64,000 bases of DNA from Streptomyces bungoensis (GTDB taxonomy: Bacteria; Actinomycetota; Actinomycetes; Streptomycetales; Streptomycetaceae), in assembly GCF_001514215.1 (NCBI RefSeq), contig NZ_KQ948864.1, positions 29,558-93,557 on the forward strand, given 5' to 3'. Below the pieces are notes generated by a model. That model made no database searches and was not told the origin of the DNA. It worked only from the letters and a program-made list of their open reading frames with translations. The translations under genes were made by a program, and so were the position numbers. Shown piece by piece: positions 7,614 to 16,879 of this stretch; the first letter of the stretch is position 1; every line of letters starts with the position of its first letter.

Positions 7614-9326
7614 ATGTCCACCACCGGCGTCGCGTCCACGGAGACGCCCACCAACTCGCCCACGCCCTACCGCTGGCGCTGGGTTGCGCTCTTCGTGATC
7701 CTCGCGGCCGAGGTGATGGACCTCCTCGACGCCGTCGTCACAAACATCGCCGGCCCCTCCATGCGGGCCGATCTCGGCGGCGGGGCCTCCACCCTGCAGT
7801 GGCTCGCCGCCGCGTACACGCTGTCGATGGCCGTCGGCCTCGTCACCGGAGGCCGGCTCGGCGACATTCACGGACGCCGCAGGCTGTTTCTGGTGGGCGC
7901 CGTCGGCTTCACCGTGGGCTCGCTGCTGTGCGCGGTGTCCGTCTCGCCCGGGATGCTGATAGGCGCGCGCGTCGTACAGGGCTTGTTCGGCGCGGTGATG
8001 CTCCCGCAGGGCCTCGGCATGATCAAGGAGATGTTCCCGCCGAGGGAGTCGCAGAAGGCCTTCGGGATGTTCGGTCCGGTCATGGGCCTGTCCGCGGTGT
8101 GCGGGCCGATCCTGGCGGGCTGGCTCGTGGACGCCGACTACTTCGGCACCGGCTGGCGGATGATATTTCTGATCAACCTGCCGCTGGGCGCCGTGGCCTT
8201 CCTCGGTGCGCTGCGTTATTTGCCCAGGGGTCGAGCCGAGAGCAAGCCGCGCCTCGACATCCCCGGCATGCTCCTGGTCTCGCTGGCCGCGCTGCTCATC
8301 ATCTTCCCGCTGGTCCAAGGCCGTGAATACGACTGGCCCGTGTGGGCGTTCGTGATGATGGGCGCCTCCGTCGTCGTCTCCGCGGTCTTCGCCCGGTACG
8401 AGTCGCGCCGCAGCAGCGCCGGTCTGGACCCGCTGGTCGTCCCGAGCCTCTTCCGCAAGCGCGGGTTCAGCGGCGGCATGATCCTCGGACTGGTCTTCTT
8501 CTCGACCATGCAGGGCTTCATGCTGGTCTTCAACCTCTACACCCAGATCGGCCTCGGCTATTCGCCGCTCAAGGCGGGTCTGGTCATGGTGCCCTGGTCG
8601 GGGGGCATGATCGTCGGGTTCGGTATCGCCCAGGGTGTCGCCCGGTTCGGACGTGCCGTCCTTCAGGCGGGCACCGTGGTCATGGCGGCCGGCGTGTTCG
8701 GGGTGTGGCGGACCCTCGAAACTGTGGGAAGCGGCGTCGGCCCCTGGCAGCTGCTGCCGTCGCTGCTCGTCACCGGCATCGGCATGGGTCTGCTCATGGC
8801 ACCGTTCTTCGACATCGTGCTGGCCAGCGTCGAGCAGCACGAGACCGGTTCGGCATCCGGCACGATGACCGCCATGCAGCAGCTCGGGGGCGCCTTCGGC
8901 GTGGCCATCCTCGGCACCGTGTTCTTCGGCCTGCTGGGCGGCGGGATCGCCACCGCCGTCGACCACCGCGCGGACGGTCTGCGCGGGCAGCTGGCCGCCG
9001 CCCACGTCGCGCCCGCCGCGCAGGATCGCGTCGTGGCGGACTTGCGCAAGTGCGCCTCGGACCGCGCCGTCACCAAGGACCCCGCCGCCACCCCGGCCTC
9101 CTGCGCGCGCCTGGAGAAGGACACGCGGGCCGCGATGACCTCCCCCGAGGCCGGTGCCCGGATACCCGCAGCCCTGAAGGCCACCGCGTCCTCGGCCTTC
9201 GAAGGCGGCTTCGGCTCGGCCATGAAGACGGTGCTGTGGGTCGTTGACGGCATGCTCGCCCTGACTTTCCTCCTCTCCTTCCTCCTGCCGCGCCAGGCCC
9301 GCCCCGAAGAATCCGGCGCACACTGA
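7614..9326 (+). CDS. MFS drug transporter, 14-helix DHA2 (EmrB/QacA) family
   Basis: A 570-residue membrane protein with an N-terminal cytoplasmic tail, then many hydrophobic helices (VALFVILAAEVMDLLDAVVT; WLAAAYTLSMAVGLVTGGRLGD). The family motif A is GDIHGRRRLF at about residues 83-92, and an antiporter motif C-like GPVMGLSAVCGPILAG follows near residue 155. A periplasmic loop of about 100 residues precedes the last helix, as in 14-helix members. Such pumps export drugs or dyes by proton antiport. The divergent TetR gene and the operator repeats imply inducible expression. A hairpin terminator follows at 9374. The substrate is not deducible, and no biosynthetic genes adjoin it. Confidence 0.9.
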   Translation: MSTTGVASTETPTNSPTPYRWRWVALFVILAAEVMDLLDAVVTNIAGPSMRADLGGGASTLQWLAAAYTLSMAVGLVTGGRLGDIHGRRRLFLVGAVGFTVGSLLCAVSVSPGMLIGARVVQGLFGAVMLPQGLGMIKEMFPPRESQKAFGMFGPVMGLSAVCGPILAGWLVDADYFGTGWRMIFLINLPLGAVAFLGALRYLPRGRAESKPRLDIPGMLLVSLAALLIIFPLVQGREYDWPVWAFVMMGASVVVSAVFARYESRRSSAGLDPLVVPSLFRKRGFSGGMILGLVFFSTMQGFMLVFNLYTQIGLGYSPLKAGLVMVPWSGGMIVGFGIAQGVARFGRAVLQAGTVVMAAGVFGVWRTLETVGSGVGPWQLLPSLLVTGIGMGLLMAPFFDIVLASVEQHETGSASGTMTAMQQLGGAFGVAILGTVFFGLLGGGIATAVDHRADGLRGQLAAAHVAPAAQDRVVADLRKCASDRAVTKDPAATPASCARLEKDTRAAMTSPEAGARIPAALKATASSAFEGGFGSAMKTVLWVVDGMLALTFLLSFLLPRQARPEESGAH

Positions 9327-9373
9327 CACCGGCGCGGGCCGCAGGCAGCAGGCCGAACCGGCGAACGGACCGG

Positions 9374-9403
9374 CCGGGTCCCCCCCTTCAGCGGGGTGCC
9401 CGG
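9374..9403 (+). terminator. Hairpin terminator after the MFS gene
   Basis: CCGGGTCCCC at 9374-9383 can pair with GGGGTGCCCGG at 9393-9403 around a 9-base loop. It lies about 50 bp beyond the transporter stop. There is no clear T-run, as is common in Streptomyces. Confidence 0.5.
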
Positions 9404-9563
9404 TCGTCCCGTTCTCGACGACCAACGCGTACCGTGCGTGCATGCGGGTGGGGACATCGAACACGCCACGCTTCCCGCCCGGCGCTACCGGCACACCCGC
9501 CGGCCCGCTGCCCACCCCGCACGTCGCCCACCCACCGTCCACCGTGGCGAAAGGACCAGCCCC

Positions 9564-10676
9564 GTGCTCACGCCGTACGCAGCCCACTTCGACACGCCCG
9601 CCGGGTACCTCGACTTCGCACGGTTCGGCCCGCCGTCGCGTGACGTCGTGACCGCCACCACGCGCGCCATGGAGGAGTCCGCACGCGCCGACCACACCAC
9701 CGTGGACGGCCTGATGCGCGCGGATGGCGTCGCCCGGGACACGGCCGCGCGGCTCGCGGGCGCCGACGCCGAGCACACCGTGCTGCTGCCCAACGCGTCC
9801 ACCGGCCTGTTCCACGCCGCTCTCGGCGTCCGGGAGGGTGTGGTCCTCGCCCCGCGCACCGACTTCCCGGCCAACCACTACCCGTGGCGCCGCACCGCGG
9901 AGCTGGGCCGGGCCACGCCGCGCTGGATCGACCCGGCGCCCGGAGGCGGGGTGACCGCCGACCTCGTGCGCTCCGCGCTGACCGACGATGTGGTCGCCGT
10001 GTCCGTCAGCGCGGTCGACTTCCGCACCGGTTTCCGTGTCGACCTTGCGGCACTGCGCGAGGCGATCGGCCCCCACCGCCTGCTGATCGTCGACGCCATC
10101 CAGGCGTTCGGCGTGGCCGAGATGGCGTGGGACGCGGCCGACGTCGTGGTCGCGGGCGGCCAGAAGTGGCTGCGCGCGGGCTGGGCCACCGGCTTCGCGA
10201 CGCTGTCCGGCCGCGCGCTGGAGGCCCTGGAGCCGGTCCTCACCGGCTGGACGGGGGTCGAGGGCGCCGGTGTCTTCGACGGGGCGGAACACTCGCCCGC
10301 CCCGGACGCGCGACGCTGGTCGATCACCCATCTCAGCCCGGTGACGGCCGCCGCGTTCGCGGCGGCACTGGGCCTGGTCGAGCGGTACGGCGTCGCCGCG
10401 ATCGAGGACGCGATCGCTACGCGCGTCGCCGAACTCACCGACGTCGTCGAGCGCTTCGGCGGTCGCGTCCTCTCCCCCGCCGACCCGGCCCGGCGCGCGG
10501 GCGTGCTCTCCTTCGCCATGCCGGAGCACGATCCCGCGCTCGTCGCGAAGGCGCTGCACGCGGAGGGCGTCACCCCGACCGTGCGCGGCGACTCACTCAG
10601 GCTCTCCCCGCACGCCTCGACCCCGCCGGAGGCGTCGGAGCGGCTGGCCGCGGCGCTGTCGTCGCTGACAGCCTGA
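9564..10676 (+). CDS. Class V aminotransferase fold PLP enzyme
   Basis: A protein of 370 residues from the GTG at 9564, chosen because GAAAGGACC precedes it and the sequence upstream is low-complexity. It has the aminotransferase class V (cysteine desulfurase/kynureninase-like) layout: a substrate/PLP loop with LLPNASTGLFHAAL, the cofactor Asp in LLIVDAIQAFGV, and the PLP Schiff-base Lys in VVAGGQKWLRAGWATGF. The C-terminal small domain carries RAGVLSFAM and LRLSPHASTPPEASERL. There is no active-site Cys loop diagnostic of cysteine desulfurases, so the reaction could be amino transfer, an isopenicillin-epimerase-like reaction or a lyase reaction. It is monocistronic, followed by a decayed peptidase fragment. 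Confidence 0.8.
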   Translation: MLTPYAAHFDTPAGYLDFARFGPPSRDVVTATTRAMEESARADHTTVDGLMRADGVARDTAARLAGADAEHTVLLPNASTGLFHAALGVREGVVLAPRTDFPANHYPWRRTAELGRATPRWIDPAPGGGVTADLVRSALTDDVVAVSVSAVDFRTGFRVDLAALREAIGPHRLLIVDAIQAFGVAEMAWDAADVVVAGGQKWLRAGWATGFATLSGRALEALEPVLTGWTGVEGAGVFDGAEHSPAPDARRWSITHLSPVTAAAFAAALGLVERYGVAAIEDAIATRVAELTDVVERFGGRVLSPADPARRAGVLSFAMPEHDPALVAKALHAEGVTPTVRGDSLRLSPHASTPPEASERLAAALSSLTA

Positions 10677-10719
10677 AGCAAGCGGGCTGTGGCCGAGCGC
10701 GCTCGTTCGCGCACGCCCG

Positions 10720-10875
10720 GTGCGGGACGGAGATCTGCTCCTACTGGACGCAGGCGTCGAATTCGACTCCTTCTACACAGGGGCCGTCACCAGGACACTG
10801 TCAGTAAGCAGGCATTTCACCGAGGTCCAGCGCCGCGTCTACGACCTGGCGCTCGCCTGCCACGCGGCGCCGGAG
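10720..10875 (+). pseudogene. Fragment of M24 Xaa-Pro aminopeptidase
   Basis: About 50 codons starting at 10720 match the centre of aminopeptidase P: RDGDLLLLDAGVEFDSFYTG carries the first metal-ligand Asp, and AVTRTLSVSRHFTEVQRRVY carries what is normally the second (usually ADxTRT, here AVTRT). The match ends near 10875, and neither the pita-bread C-terminus nor the N-terminal domain is present. It is a gene scrap of about 10 percent of the expected length. Confidence 0.65.
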
Positions 10876-10970
10876 TCAGCACGCAGCCGATTCACTCTGT
10901 GTAGTCCTCGAATACGGCCGGCGGCCACCTTTCACGGGCCCGTCAGGCTACCCGCGCCGGTTCGCAAAGC

Positions 10971-10988
10971 AACGTGACATTGTATAGT
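10971..10988 (+). promoter_or_regulatory. Putative GntR operator upstream of the GntR gene
   Basis: The stretch CAACGTGACATTGTATAG lies 36 bp before the GntR start. Its core GTGACATTGTATAG is nearly repeated (GTGACATTGCACAG) on the minus strand at 21648-21661, upstream of the hydroxyproline operon. It is proposed as a shared binding site of the GntR/FCD protein. Confidence 0.45.
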
Positions 10989-11024
10989 GGGAGGTCATTG
11001 GGCTGGATCAGCGGAGGAGCGGAG

Positions 11025-11732
11025 ATGCCTCATCTCGAATCACGGGCGATCCCCGTCCAGACCCATCTGCGCGACCAGGTGGCCAATGCTCTCCGGGCGG
11101 CTCTGATAGCGGGCGAGCTTCGTCCTGGGGTCATCTACTCCGCCCCCACCCTGGCGACGGAACTCGGTGTTTCCGCCACACCAGTGCGCGAGGCCATGCT
11201 GGACCTGGCCAGAGAAGGCCTGGTGGAAGCGGTGCGCAATAAGGGCTTCCGCATCACGGAGATGACCGAGCAGGAGCTCGACGAGTTCACCGACATCCGA
11301 GCACTGATCGAGGTTCCCACGGTGGGTCGCGTGGCCGAGACGGCGAGCGTCGAGCAGTTGGAGACGCTTCGCCCGCTCGCAGAGCAGATCGTCATGGCGG
11401 CCCAGGAGCACGATGTCATCAGGTATCTCGAAGCCGATCATCGGTTCCATCTGGAACTGCTGGCCCTGGCCGGCAACCATCACCTCGTAGAGGTGGTGGC
11501 CGACCTGCGCAAACGATCGCGCCTGTTCGGGCTGGCCAGCCTCAATGAGACAGGTCGCCTGATCGCTTCGGCCCAGGAGCACGTCGAGCTACTCGACCTG
11601 ATGGCGGCCGGCCGGGTCCAGGAGGCTGAGGACTGCATGCGTCAGCATCTCGCCCATGTGCGCACCCTGTGGGCGGACGGCCGGGCAGAGGCCGGAAGGC
11701 GCGAACCTGCCCTTCGGCTCGGTGGCCGCTAG
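11025..11732 (+). CDS. GntR-family (FCD domain) transcriptional regulator
   Basis: A protein of 235 residues from the ATG at 11025, preceded by a strong GCGGAGGAGCGGAG site. The N-terminal winged HTH (ALIAGELRPGVIYSAPTLAT then ELGVSATPVREAMLDLAREG) is typical of GntR. The helical FCD domain carries the expected metal/ligand positions: DIRALIEVPTVGRVA, the Asp/His of EADHRFHLELLALAGN, AQEHVELLDLMAAG and MRQHLAHV. FCD regulators often control catabolism of amino or sugar acids. The promoter shares a 14-base motif with the hydroxyproline-catabolic operon at 16.9-21.6 kb, from which this gene is separated by IS and protease genes, so it is probably that operon's displaced repressor. Confidence 0.88.
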   Translation: MPHLESRAIPVQTHLRDQVANALRAALIAGELRPGVIYSAPTLATELGVSATPVREAMLDLAREGLVEAVRNKGFRITEMTEQELDEFTDIRALIEVPTVGRVAETASVEQLETLRPLAEQIVMAAQEHDVIRYLEADHRFHLELLALAGNHHLVEVVADLRKRSRLFGLASLNETGRLIASAQEHVELLDLMAAGRVQEAEDCMRQHLAHVRTLWADGRAEAGRREPALRLGGR

Positions 11733-11778
11733 CTAGTCTAGACCGTGTCCGGCGGATCATGAGGTCACAGGTCTGACC

Positions 11779-12071
11779 GTGACTAACCTCCAGGTCCGAG
11801 GCGAGAACGGCACGATCGAGGCCCGCGCAAAGCACGGTGTGGTCTGGGGTCCGGAGCTGGCTGTTCTTGATCAGTCAGTGTTTCCAATGCTGGGACACCT
11901 GCTGCCGTACGCGGACACCGTTTTCAACCACCGGCTGGTGTCAACCCTGTTGGAGGAGGTACCGCGGCTGCCTGCAGGCGTGCTGACTGATGAGTTCGCC
12001 CGCGACTTGATCGAGCTGGGCCAGATGGTTCTCGACGGACAGGCCTGTACCTGTGGTTCCTCAAGGCCTGA
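11779..12071 (+). pseudogene. Small unrecognised protein, frameshifted near its end
   Basis: A GTG at 11779 opens a coherent frame of about 90 residues (LQVRGENGTIEARAKHGVVW, FPMLGHLLPYADTVFNHRLV, ARDLIELGQMVLDGQ). Near 12045 the natural ending appears to continue one frame over as LYLWFLKA followed by TGA at 12069-12071. A one-base indel is therefore likely, by mutation or sequencing error. The neighbouring broken transposase begins immediately downstream. No family was recognised. Confidence 0.45.
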
Positions 12072-12085
12072 GACTGCAGGCCGGC

Positions 12086-12750
12086 TCAGCCCCGGAGCCA
12101 TAGCCGGACAGCCGCGGTGGTGACGGTGCCGTGGAAGACATAGGCCCTCTTGTCGTAGCGGGTGGCGACGGCCCGGAGTTCTTGAGCCGGTTGATCGTCC
12201 GCTCGACCTCGTTGCGGTGTTTGTAGATCTCGCTGTCGAAGCGGGTGGGCCGGCCGCCCCCACTGGATGCCTCGTCGCCGCCCAAGTGGTCCGGCCTGGT
12301 ACGGGGGCGACCGCCCTGGGGGGCGGGAAACGCGGATGCGTTCGAGAACCTCGATCATCTGCGGCGCGTCGCCCCAGTGGCCGGGCGTGATCAGGAAGGC
12401 CATCGGCCGGCAGCCGCCTTCACCCGGGAGGTGAATCTTGCAGGTCACCGGCCCGCGAGGTCGGCGTCGGCCTGGACGGCACACAGGATCCGCCTCCACG
12501 TGCCGTCCGCCGACCAACGCCGGTGCCGTTGATGAACAGTCTTCCAGCTGCCGAAACGCTCGGGAAGGTCCCGCCACGGTATGCCCGTCCGGACCCGGAA
12601 CAAGATCCCGTTGATCACTCTGCGGTGGTCGTTCCACCGCCCCCCACGCGGCCCCGAGGCCGGCAAGTGCGGCTCCAGCCGGACCCACTCGGCATTCGTC
12701 AGATCACCCCGCCCATGCCAGACGCAACGAGCCAGCAATCTGACAGTCAC
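12086..12750 (-). mobile_element. IS5-family transposase gene (DUF4096 N-terminus), broken
   Basis: Leftward from about 12750: an N-terminal DUF4096-type domain (GDLTNAEWVRLEPHLPASGP, RVINGILFRVRTGIPWRDLP, ERFGSWKTVHQRHRRWSADG). The DDE part then continues in another frame (CKIHLPGEGGCRPMAFLITP), and the final catalytic Glu region (FDSEIYKHRNEVERTINRLK) lies in yet another before a return for DKRAYVFHGTVTTAAVRLWL. Some IS5-family groups make their transposase by programmed frameshift from two frames, but three switches point to decay. No clear terminal inverted repeats were found. Confidence 0.7.
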
Positions 12751-12834
12751 ATGATTTACCGGACATGGCCGGTCAAGTCACGGCTCGCGTACACCACTTG
12801 GCAACTTCGAATTGCGCCAGACGACTTCCCCAGC

Positions 12835-12868
12835 ACATGTCACCTGTGCAATGGTACATGTCACAGGT
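12835..12868 (+). promoter_or_regulatory. Repeated ACATGTCAC element upstream of the collagenase gene
   Basis: ACATGTCAC occurs at 12835-12843 and again at 12856-12864, exactly 21 bp (two helical turns) apart. An overlapping inverted pair ACCTGTG/CACAGGT spans 12842-12868. Its position about 130-160 bp before the collagenase start suggests an activator or repressor site. Confidence 0.45.
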
Positions 12869-12996
12869 CGTGGCCATGCCAATCGTGGCGCTGGTCGTGG
12901 TGCTCCCTTCGCATCGACGGCGCGGCCCTCCCCTCCACGGCCCTCCTCCACCCCATCGGCCACGCCCCGCGTGGCCCGCCCCTCATGGGAGGCGTA

Positions 12997-15585
12997 GTGA
13001 GAAGGTCACTGGTCGGACGAAGTCTGGGCGGCGCGGCGCTATCGCTAGCCCTGACCCTCGCCATGGGCACCGGCCTATTGCCACAACCCGCCAGCGCACG
13101 CACCGGAGCGCCCCTGTCCACCACCACGCACGCGGTGACGGGAGGCGGGAAGCACGCCGGTCCCGCGCCCGAGGCACAGACCGCCGGCGCGGACGCGGAA
13201 CACGTCGGAATGGGGCGTCTGAAGGCGTCCGAGCTTCCGCCGCTGGCAGCGAGCAAGGACGCGCTCAAGGAGTCCTACGGCAGGGCCGCGAAACCGCCGG
13301 CCCGGCCCTCGACGACGTGGGAGACGGCCGGGAAGAGGAGCGCCGCCGCGGCCGCCGCGTGCAACGTCTCCGACTTCACCAGCCGCACCGGCAGCGCGCT
13401 GGTGCACCAGGTCAAGGCGTCCACGACCGACTGCGTCAACAGGCTGTTCAACGTGACCGGAAGCGACGCCTACAACGCCTTCCGCGAAGCCCAGATGGCC
13501 ACGGTCGCGTACGCCGTACGCGACGACTCGGCGTCCTATCCCGGCAACGCCAGCACCGGTATGCCTCAGCTGGTCCTCTACCTGCGCGCCGGCTACTACG
13601 TCCACTACTACAACACCGGCACAGTGGGCACCTACGGCAGCAGCCTGCGGACCGCCATACGTTCTGGTCTGGACGCTTTCTTCGCCAGCCCGCACTCTCG
13701 CGACGTCACCGACGCCAACGGTGAGACCCTCGCCGAGGCCGTCACCCTCATCGACAGCGCCGAGGAGAACGCCCGCTACATCTACGTCCTCAAGCGGCTG
13801 CTGGCGGACTACAACTCCTCGTGGAACGCGTCCTGGTGGATGCTCAACGCGGTCAACAACGTCTACACCGTGACGTTCCGCGGCCACCAGGTGCCCGCCT
13901 TCGTGACGGCCGTCCAGAGGGACTCGAGTCTGATCGACTCTCTGTACAGCTTCGCCTCCGGCCACCTCTCGCTGCTGGGGACCGACCAGTCCTACCTCAC
14001 GTCCAACGCGGGACGCGAACTCGGCAGATTCCTGCAGGAGTCCCCTCTGCAGTCGAAGGTGCGTCCGCTGGCCGTCGGCCTGCTGAACTCGAGCTCCATC
14101 AAGGGCACCTCCGCTCCGCTGTGGGTCGGCGTGGCCGAGATGACCGACTACTACGACAAGGCCCACTGCTCCTACTACGGCACCTGCAACCTGCAGTCGC
14201 AGCTGGCCAGCTCGGTGCTGACGGTGACCTACCCGTGCAGCTCCAGCATCACCATCAAGGCCCAGCAGATGACCTCGAGCGAGTTGTCGTCGAGCTGCTC
14301 CAGCCTGCGCAGCCAGGACGCGTACTTCCACAACATCGTCCACGACAGCGGCCCCGTCGCCAACGACAACAACAGCACCATCGAGGTCGTGGTCTTCGAC
14401 TCCAGCACCGACTATCAGACCTACGCCGGTGCCATGTACGGCATCGACACCAACAACGGCGGCATGTACCTCGAGGGTAACCCGGCGGCAGCCGGCAACC
14501 AGCCGCGCTTCATCGCCTACGAGGCCGAGTGGCTGCGCCCGGACTTCCAGATCTGGAACCTCAACCACGAGTACACCCACTACCTCGACGGCCGGTTCGA
14601 CATGTACGGCGACTTCAACGCCGGCGTCACCACTCCGACCGTCTGGTGGATCGAGGGATTCGCCGAGTACGTCTCCTACTCCTACCGCGGTGTCCCCTAC
14701 AACGAGGCCATGACCGAGGCAGGCCGCGGCACCTACGCCCTGAGCACCCTCTTCGACACCACCTACAGCAACGACACCACGCGCATCTACCGCTGGGGCT
14801 ACCTCGCCGTCCGGTACATGCTCGAAAAGCACCCCTCCGACATGAACACCGTGCTCGGCTACTACCGCTCGGGCAACTGGAACGCCGCCCGCAGCTATTT
14901 GACCAGCACCATCGGCACGCGCTACGACAGCGACTGGTACACCTGGCTGGCCGGCTGCGCGGCCGGTGACTGCGGCGGCGGCACCAACCCGCCCGGCAAC
15001 CAGGCACCCACCGCCGCGTTCACCACCGCTGTGCAGGGTCTAGAGGTCGCCTTCACCGATCAGTCCACGGACGCCGACGGCACCATCGCATCCCGCACGT
15101 GGAACTTCGGTGACGGAACCACCTCGACCGCCACCAGCCCCAGCAAAACGTATGCGGCCGCCGGCACCTACACGGTGAAGCTGACCGTCACCGACGACAA
15201 GCGCGCCACCTCCACCGCCGGCAGGACCGTCACCGTCAGCAGCGGTGGCACCGGCACCGAGTGCACCGGCACCGACACCCGGGAACTGGGCCAGAACTGC
15301 CGGCGCAGCAACCAGTCCGCCACCACCGGCAACTACGCCTACCTCTACCTGTACGTTCCGTCCGGAACCACTCAGCTGAAGATCACCACCTCCGGCGGCA
15401 CGGGCGACGCGGACCTGTACTACAGCTACAGCGGCTGGCCCAGCACCACCAGCTCCACGCAGCGCGCCACTGGTGCCGGCAACGGCCACACCCTGATCAT
15501 CACCGACCCGACGGCCGGCGCCCAGTACGTCAGCCTGTACGCGGTGAGCAGCTTCAGCGGGGTCACCGTCAGCACCAGCTACTGA
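12997..15585 (+). CDS. Secreted microbial collagenase (peptidase family M9) with PKD and PPC domains
   Basis: A protein of about 862 residues from the GTG at 12997, which has GGGAGG five bases upstream; an in-frame ATG at 12985 is an alternative. A signal peptide (twin Arg, then GGAALSLALTLAMGTGLL, cleavage near PASA) leads to an M9 N-terminal activator domain (about residues 120-400). The M9 catalytic domain has the zinc motif HEYTH (IWNLNHEYTHYLDGRFDMYG) and the downstream Glu ligand in WWIEGFAEYV. A PKD domain (APTAAFTTAVQGLEVAFTDQ, RTWNFGDGTTSTATSPSKTY) and a C-terminal PPC/collagen-binding domain (CRRSNQSATTGNYAYLYLYV) complete the usual Streptomyces order. It digests collagen-like proteins outside the cell. 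A paired repeat upstream may control it. Confidence 0.92.
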   Translation: MRRSLVGRSLGGAALSLALTLAMGTGLLPQPASARTGAPLSTTTHAVTGGGKHAGPAPEAQTAGADAEHVGMGRLKASELPPLAASKDALKESYGRAAKPPARPSTTWETAGKRSAAAAAACNVSDFTSRTGSALVHQVKASTTDCVNRLFNVTGSDAYNAFREAQMATVAYAVRDDSASYPGNASTGMPQLVLYLRAGYYVHYYNTGTVGTYGSSLRTAIRSGLDAFFASPHSRDVTDANGETLAEAVTLIDSAEENARYIYVLKRLLADYNSSWNASWWMLNAVNNVYTVTFRGHQVPAFVTAVQRDSSLIDSLYSFASGHLSLLGTDQSYLTSNAGRELGRFLQESPLQSKVRPLAVGLLNSSSIKGTSAPLWVGVAEMTDYYDKAHCSYYGTCNLQSQLASSVLTVTYPCSSSITIKAQQMTSSELSSSCSSLRSQDAYFHNIVHDSGPVANDNNSTIEVVVFDSSTDYQTYAGAMYGIDTNNGGMYLEGNPAAAGNQPRFIAYEAEWLRPDFQIWNLNHEYTHYLDGRFDMYGDFNAGVTTPTVWWIEGFAEYVSYSYRGVPYNEAMTEAGRGTYALSTLFDTTYSNDTTRIYRWGYLAVRYMLEKHPSDMNTVLGYYRSGNWNAARSYLTSTIGTRYDSDWYTWLAGCAAGDCGGGTNPPGNQAPTAAFTTAVQGLEVAFTDQSTDADGTIASRTWNFGDGTTSTATSPSKTYAAAGTYTVKLTVTDDKRATSTAGRTVTVSSGGTGTECTGTDTRELGQNCRRSNQSATTGNYAYLYLYVPSGTTQLKITTSGGTGDADLYYSYSGWPSTTSSTQRATGAGNGHTLIITDPTAGAQYVSLYAVSSFSGVTVSTSY

Positions 15586-15747
15586 CAGACGCTCTGCTCC
15601 ATCAGAAGGACAGCTCCACCATCGGCCCGGGGTGGCTCCCCCCGCCCCGGGCTGAGTCCGGAGCGGGGGTGGTGGGGACTCTCGCTCCGGACTGCACCGC
15701 CTCGCCCGGCAGCAGCCGGGCGCTCTCGCCACCCGAGGAGGTCCCAC

Positions 15748-16415
15748 ATGAAGGCATTACCACCGGCAGGTACGCGATGACGCCTCTTCCGGCCGGTCCT
15801 GGCATCTCTCGCCGTCACCTGCACCCTCGCCTCGCCCGCCGTGGGAAACAGCAACCAGAACATGCCGGCGCTCAGCGCCTCACAGCGGGCCGCCGCCGCA
15901 ACTCGCCGCGGACCAGCATGTCTTTGCCCTGGAAGCGCAGCGGCGTGCGCTCCGCCAGGACCACCTCACCGATGTCGCGGTCTCGCTGCGCAAGCGCCTC
16001 GGTGCCCGCTTCGGCGGTATGCCTGGATCGACCGGAAGCACGGCGGCCGACTCAGCGTCGCCGTCACACAGCCGTCCGCCTCGGCTCTCGCCGGACAGCA
16101 GGCGGCGCGGGCCCAGGCACCCGACACCTCCACCGCCGTCGTGCGTCACAGTCTTATGCAGCTCACCCGCATGTCTGACACCCCGGTCAAGCGGATCTCC
16201 GCCGCGAACAAGTCGGCCGCCCACCACGGCCTGCAGTCCGCCGTAGTGATGCAGGCCAACAAACTGCGTCTCGACTTGCCGAAGGGCAAGGACCTCACCG
16301 TCAGCACCTACGCGCACGCCTCCAAGCCGTTCGCCTGTGACGGCCAGTACTCCTTCGACCGGTCGCTACGCTCAGGACTGACCGGCACACCGTCGGGTTC
16401 GCGCGCCGGCGGCTA
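15748..16415 (+). pseudogene. Decayed secreted S1-family protease (alpha-lytic type prodomain)
   Basis: After AGGAGGTCCCAC an ATG at 15748 opens a signal-peptide-like start, but a TGA interrupts it after ten codons; the same frame goes on through LFRPVLASLAVTCTLASPAV. Frame changes near 15900 and 16020 follow. The pieces LAADQHVFALEAQRRALRQD, LTDVAVSLRKRLGARFGG and WIDRKHGGRLSVAVTQP are the alpha-lytic protease-type prodomain. Later scraps (KPFACDGQYSFDRSLRSG) do not form a catalytic domain with a His/Asp/Ser triad. It is the dead neighbour of the collagenase gene. Confidence 0.6.
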
Positions 16416-16416
16416 G

Positions 16417-16845
16417 TGCGAACCCGACGGCCAGGACGGCAGCCGAGTCGCGCACAAGGTGTCCGGCGACGACCGGTGCGCGGGCCGACGTCGCAGCGAC
16501 GACGACGTCCGCGCCGCGGACGCGGTCGGCGACCGCCGTGTCGTCCGCCGCCAGGTGGCGGTCCGCCCATGCCGGGGTCGCGCCGCCGCGCGTGACGGCC
16601 GTGACATCGGCGACCGGTACGCGGGCCCGGATGGTACGGACGTGTCCCTCGCCCTGCGGACCTGTACCGAAGACCACGAGCCGCAGACCCTCGTCCGAGA
16701 AGTCCGCGAGCGTGCGCAGCCGCTCCAACAGGCCGCGACCGCAGGCGTGCGCATGCTGGTCAGCGCGACCCCGTCGAGGATCGCGACGGGGGTCAGCGTC
16801 TCGCTGTCGTGCAGGACGTACGGTGGTGGTGTGACTTTTCGGCCA
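16417..16845 (-). pseudogene. Truncated ornithine cyclodeaminase/mu-crystallin family gene
   Basis: Leftward: YVLHDSETLTPVAILDGVAL and TSMRTPAVAA in one frame, then ERLRTLADFSDEGLRLVVFG, TGPQGEGHVRTIRARVPVAD and RGADVVVAATSARAPVVAG in another. This is the central, NAD-binding part of an OCD-family enzyme with both ends missing and one frameshift. OCD-family proteins in hydroxyproline/proline-racemase operons are commonly delta-1-pyrroline-2-carboxylate reductases, so this is probably a lost member of the operon that begins just to its right. Confidence 0.6.
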
Positions 16846-16879
16846 CCTCCTACGCCGCGAGGGCGGCGTACGAGGTCAC

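Noticed and set aside
7587..10559. Very long leftward open frame of about 990 codons
   Set aside because: It is the antisense shadow of the MFS and aminotransferase genes; its translation is His/Gly/Arg/Gln-rich with no domain resemblance, as is usual in high-GC DNA.
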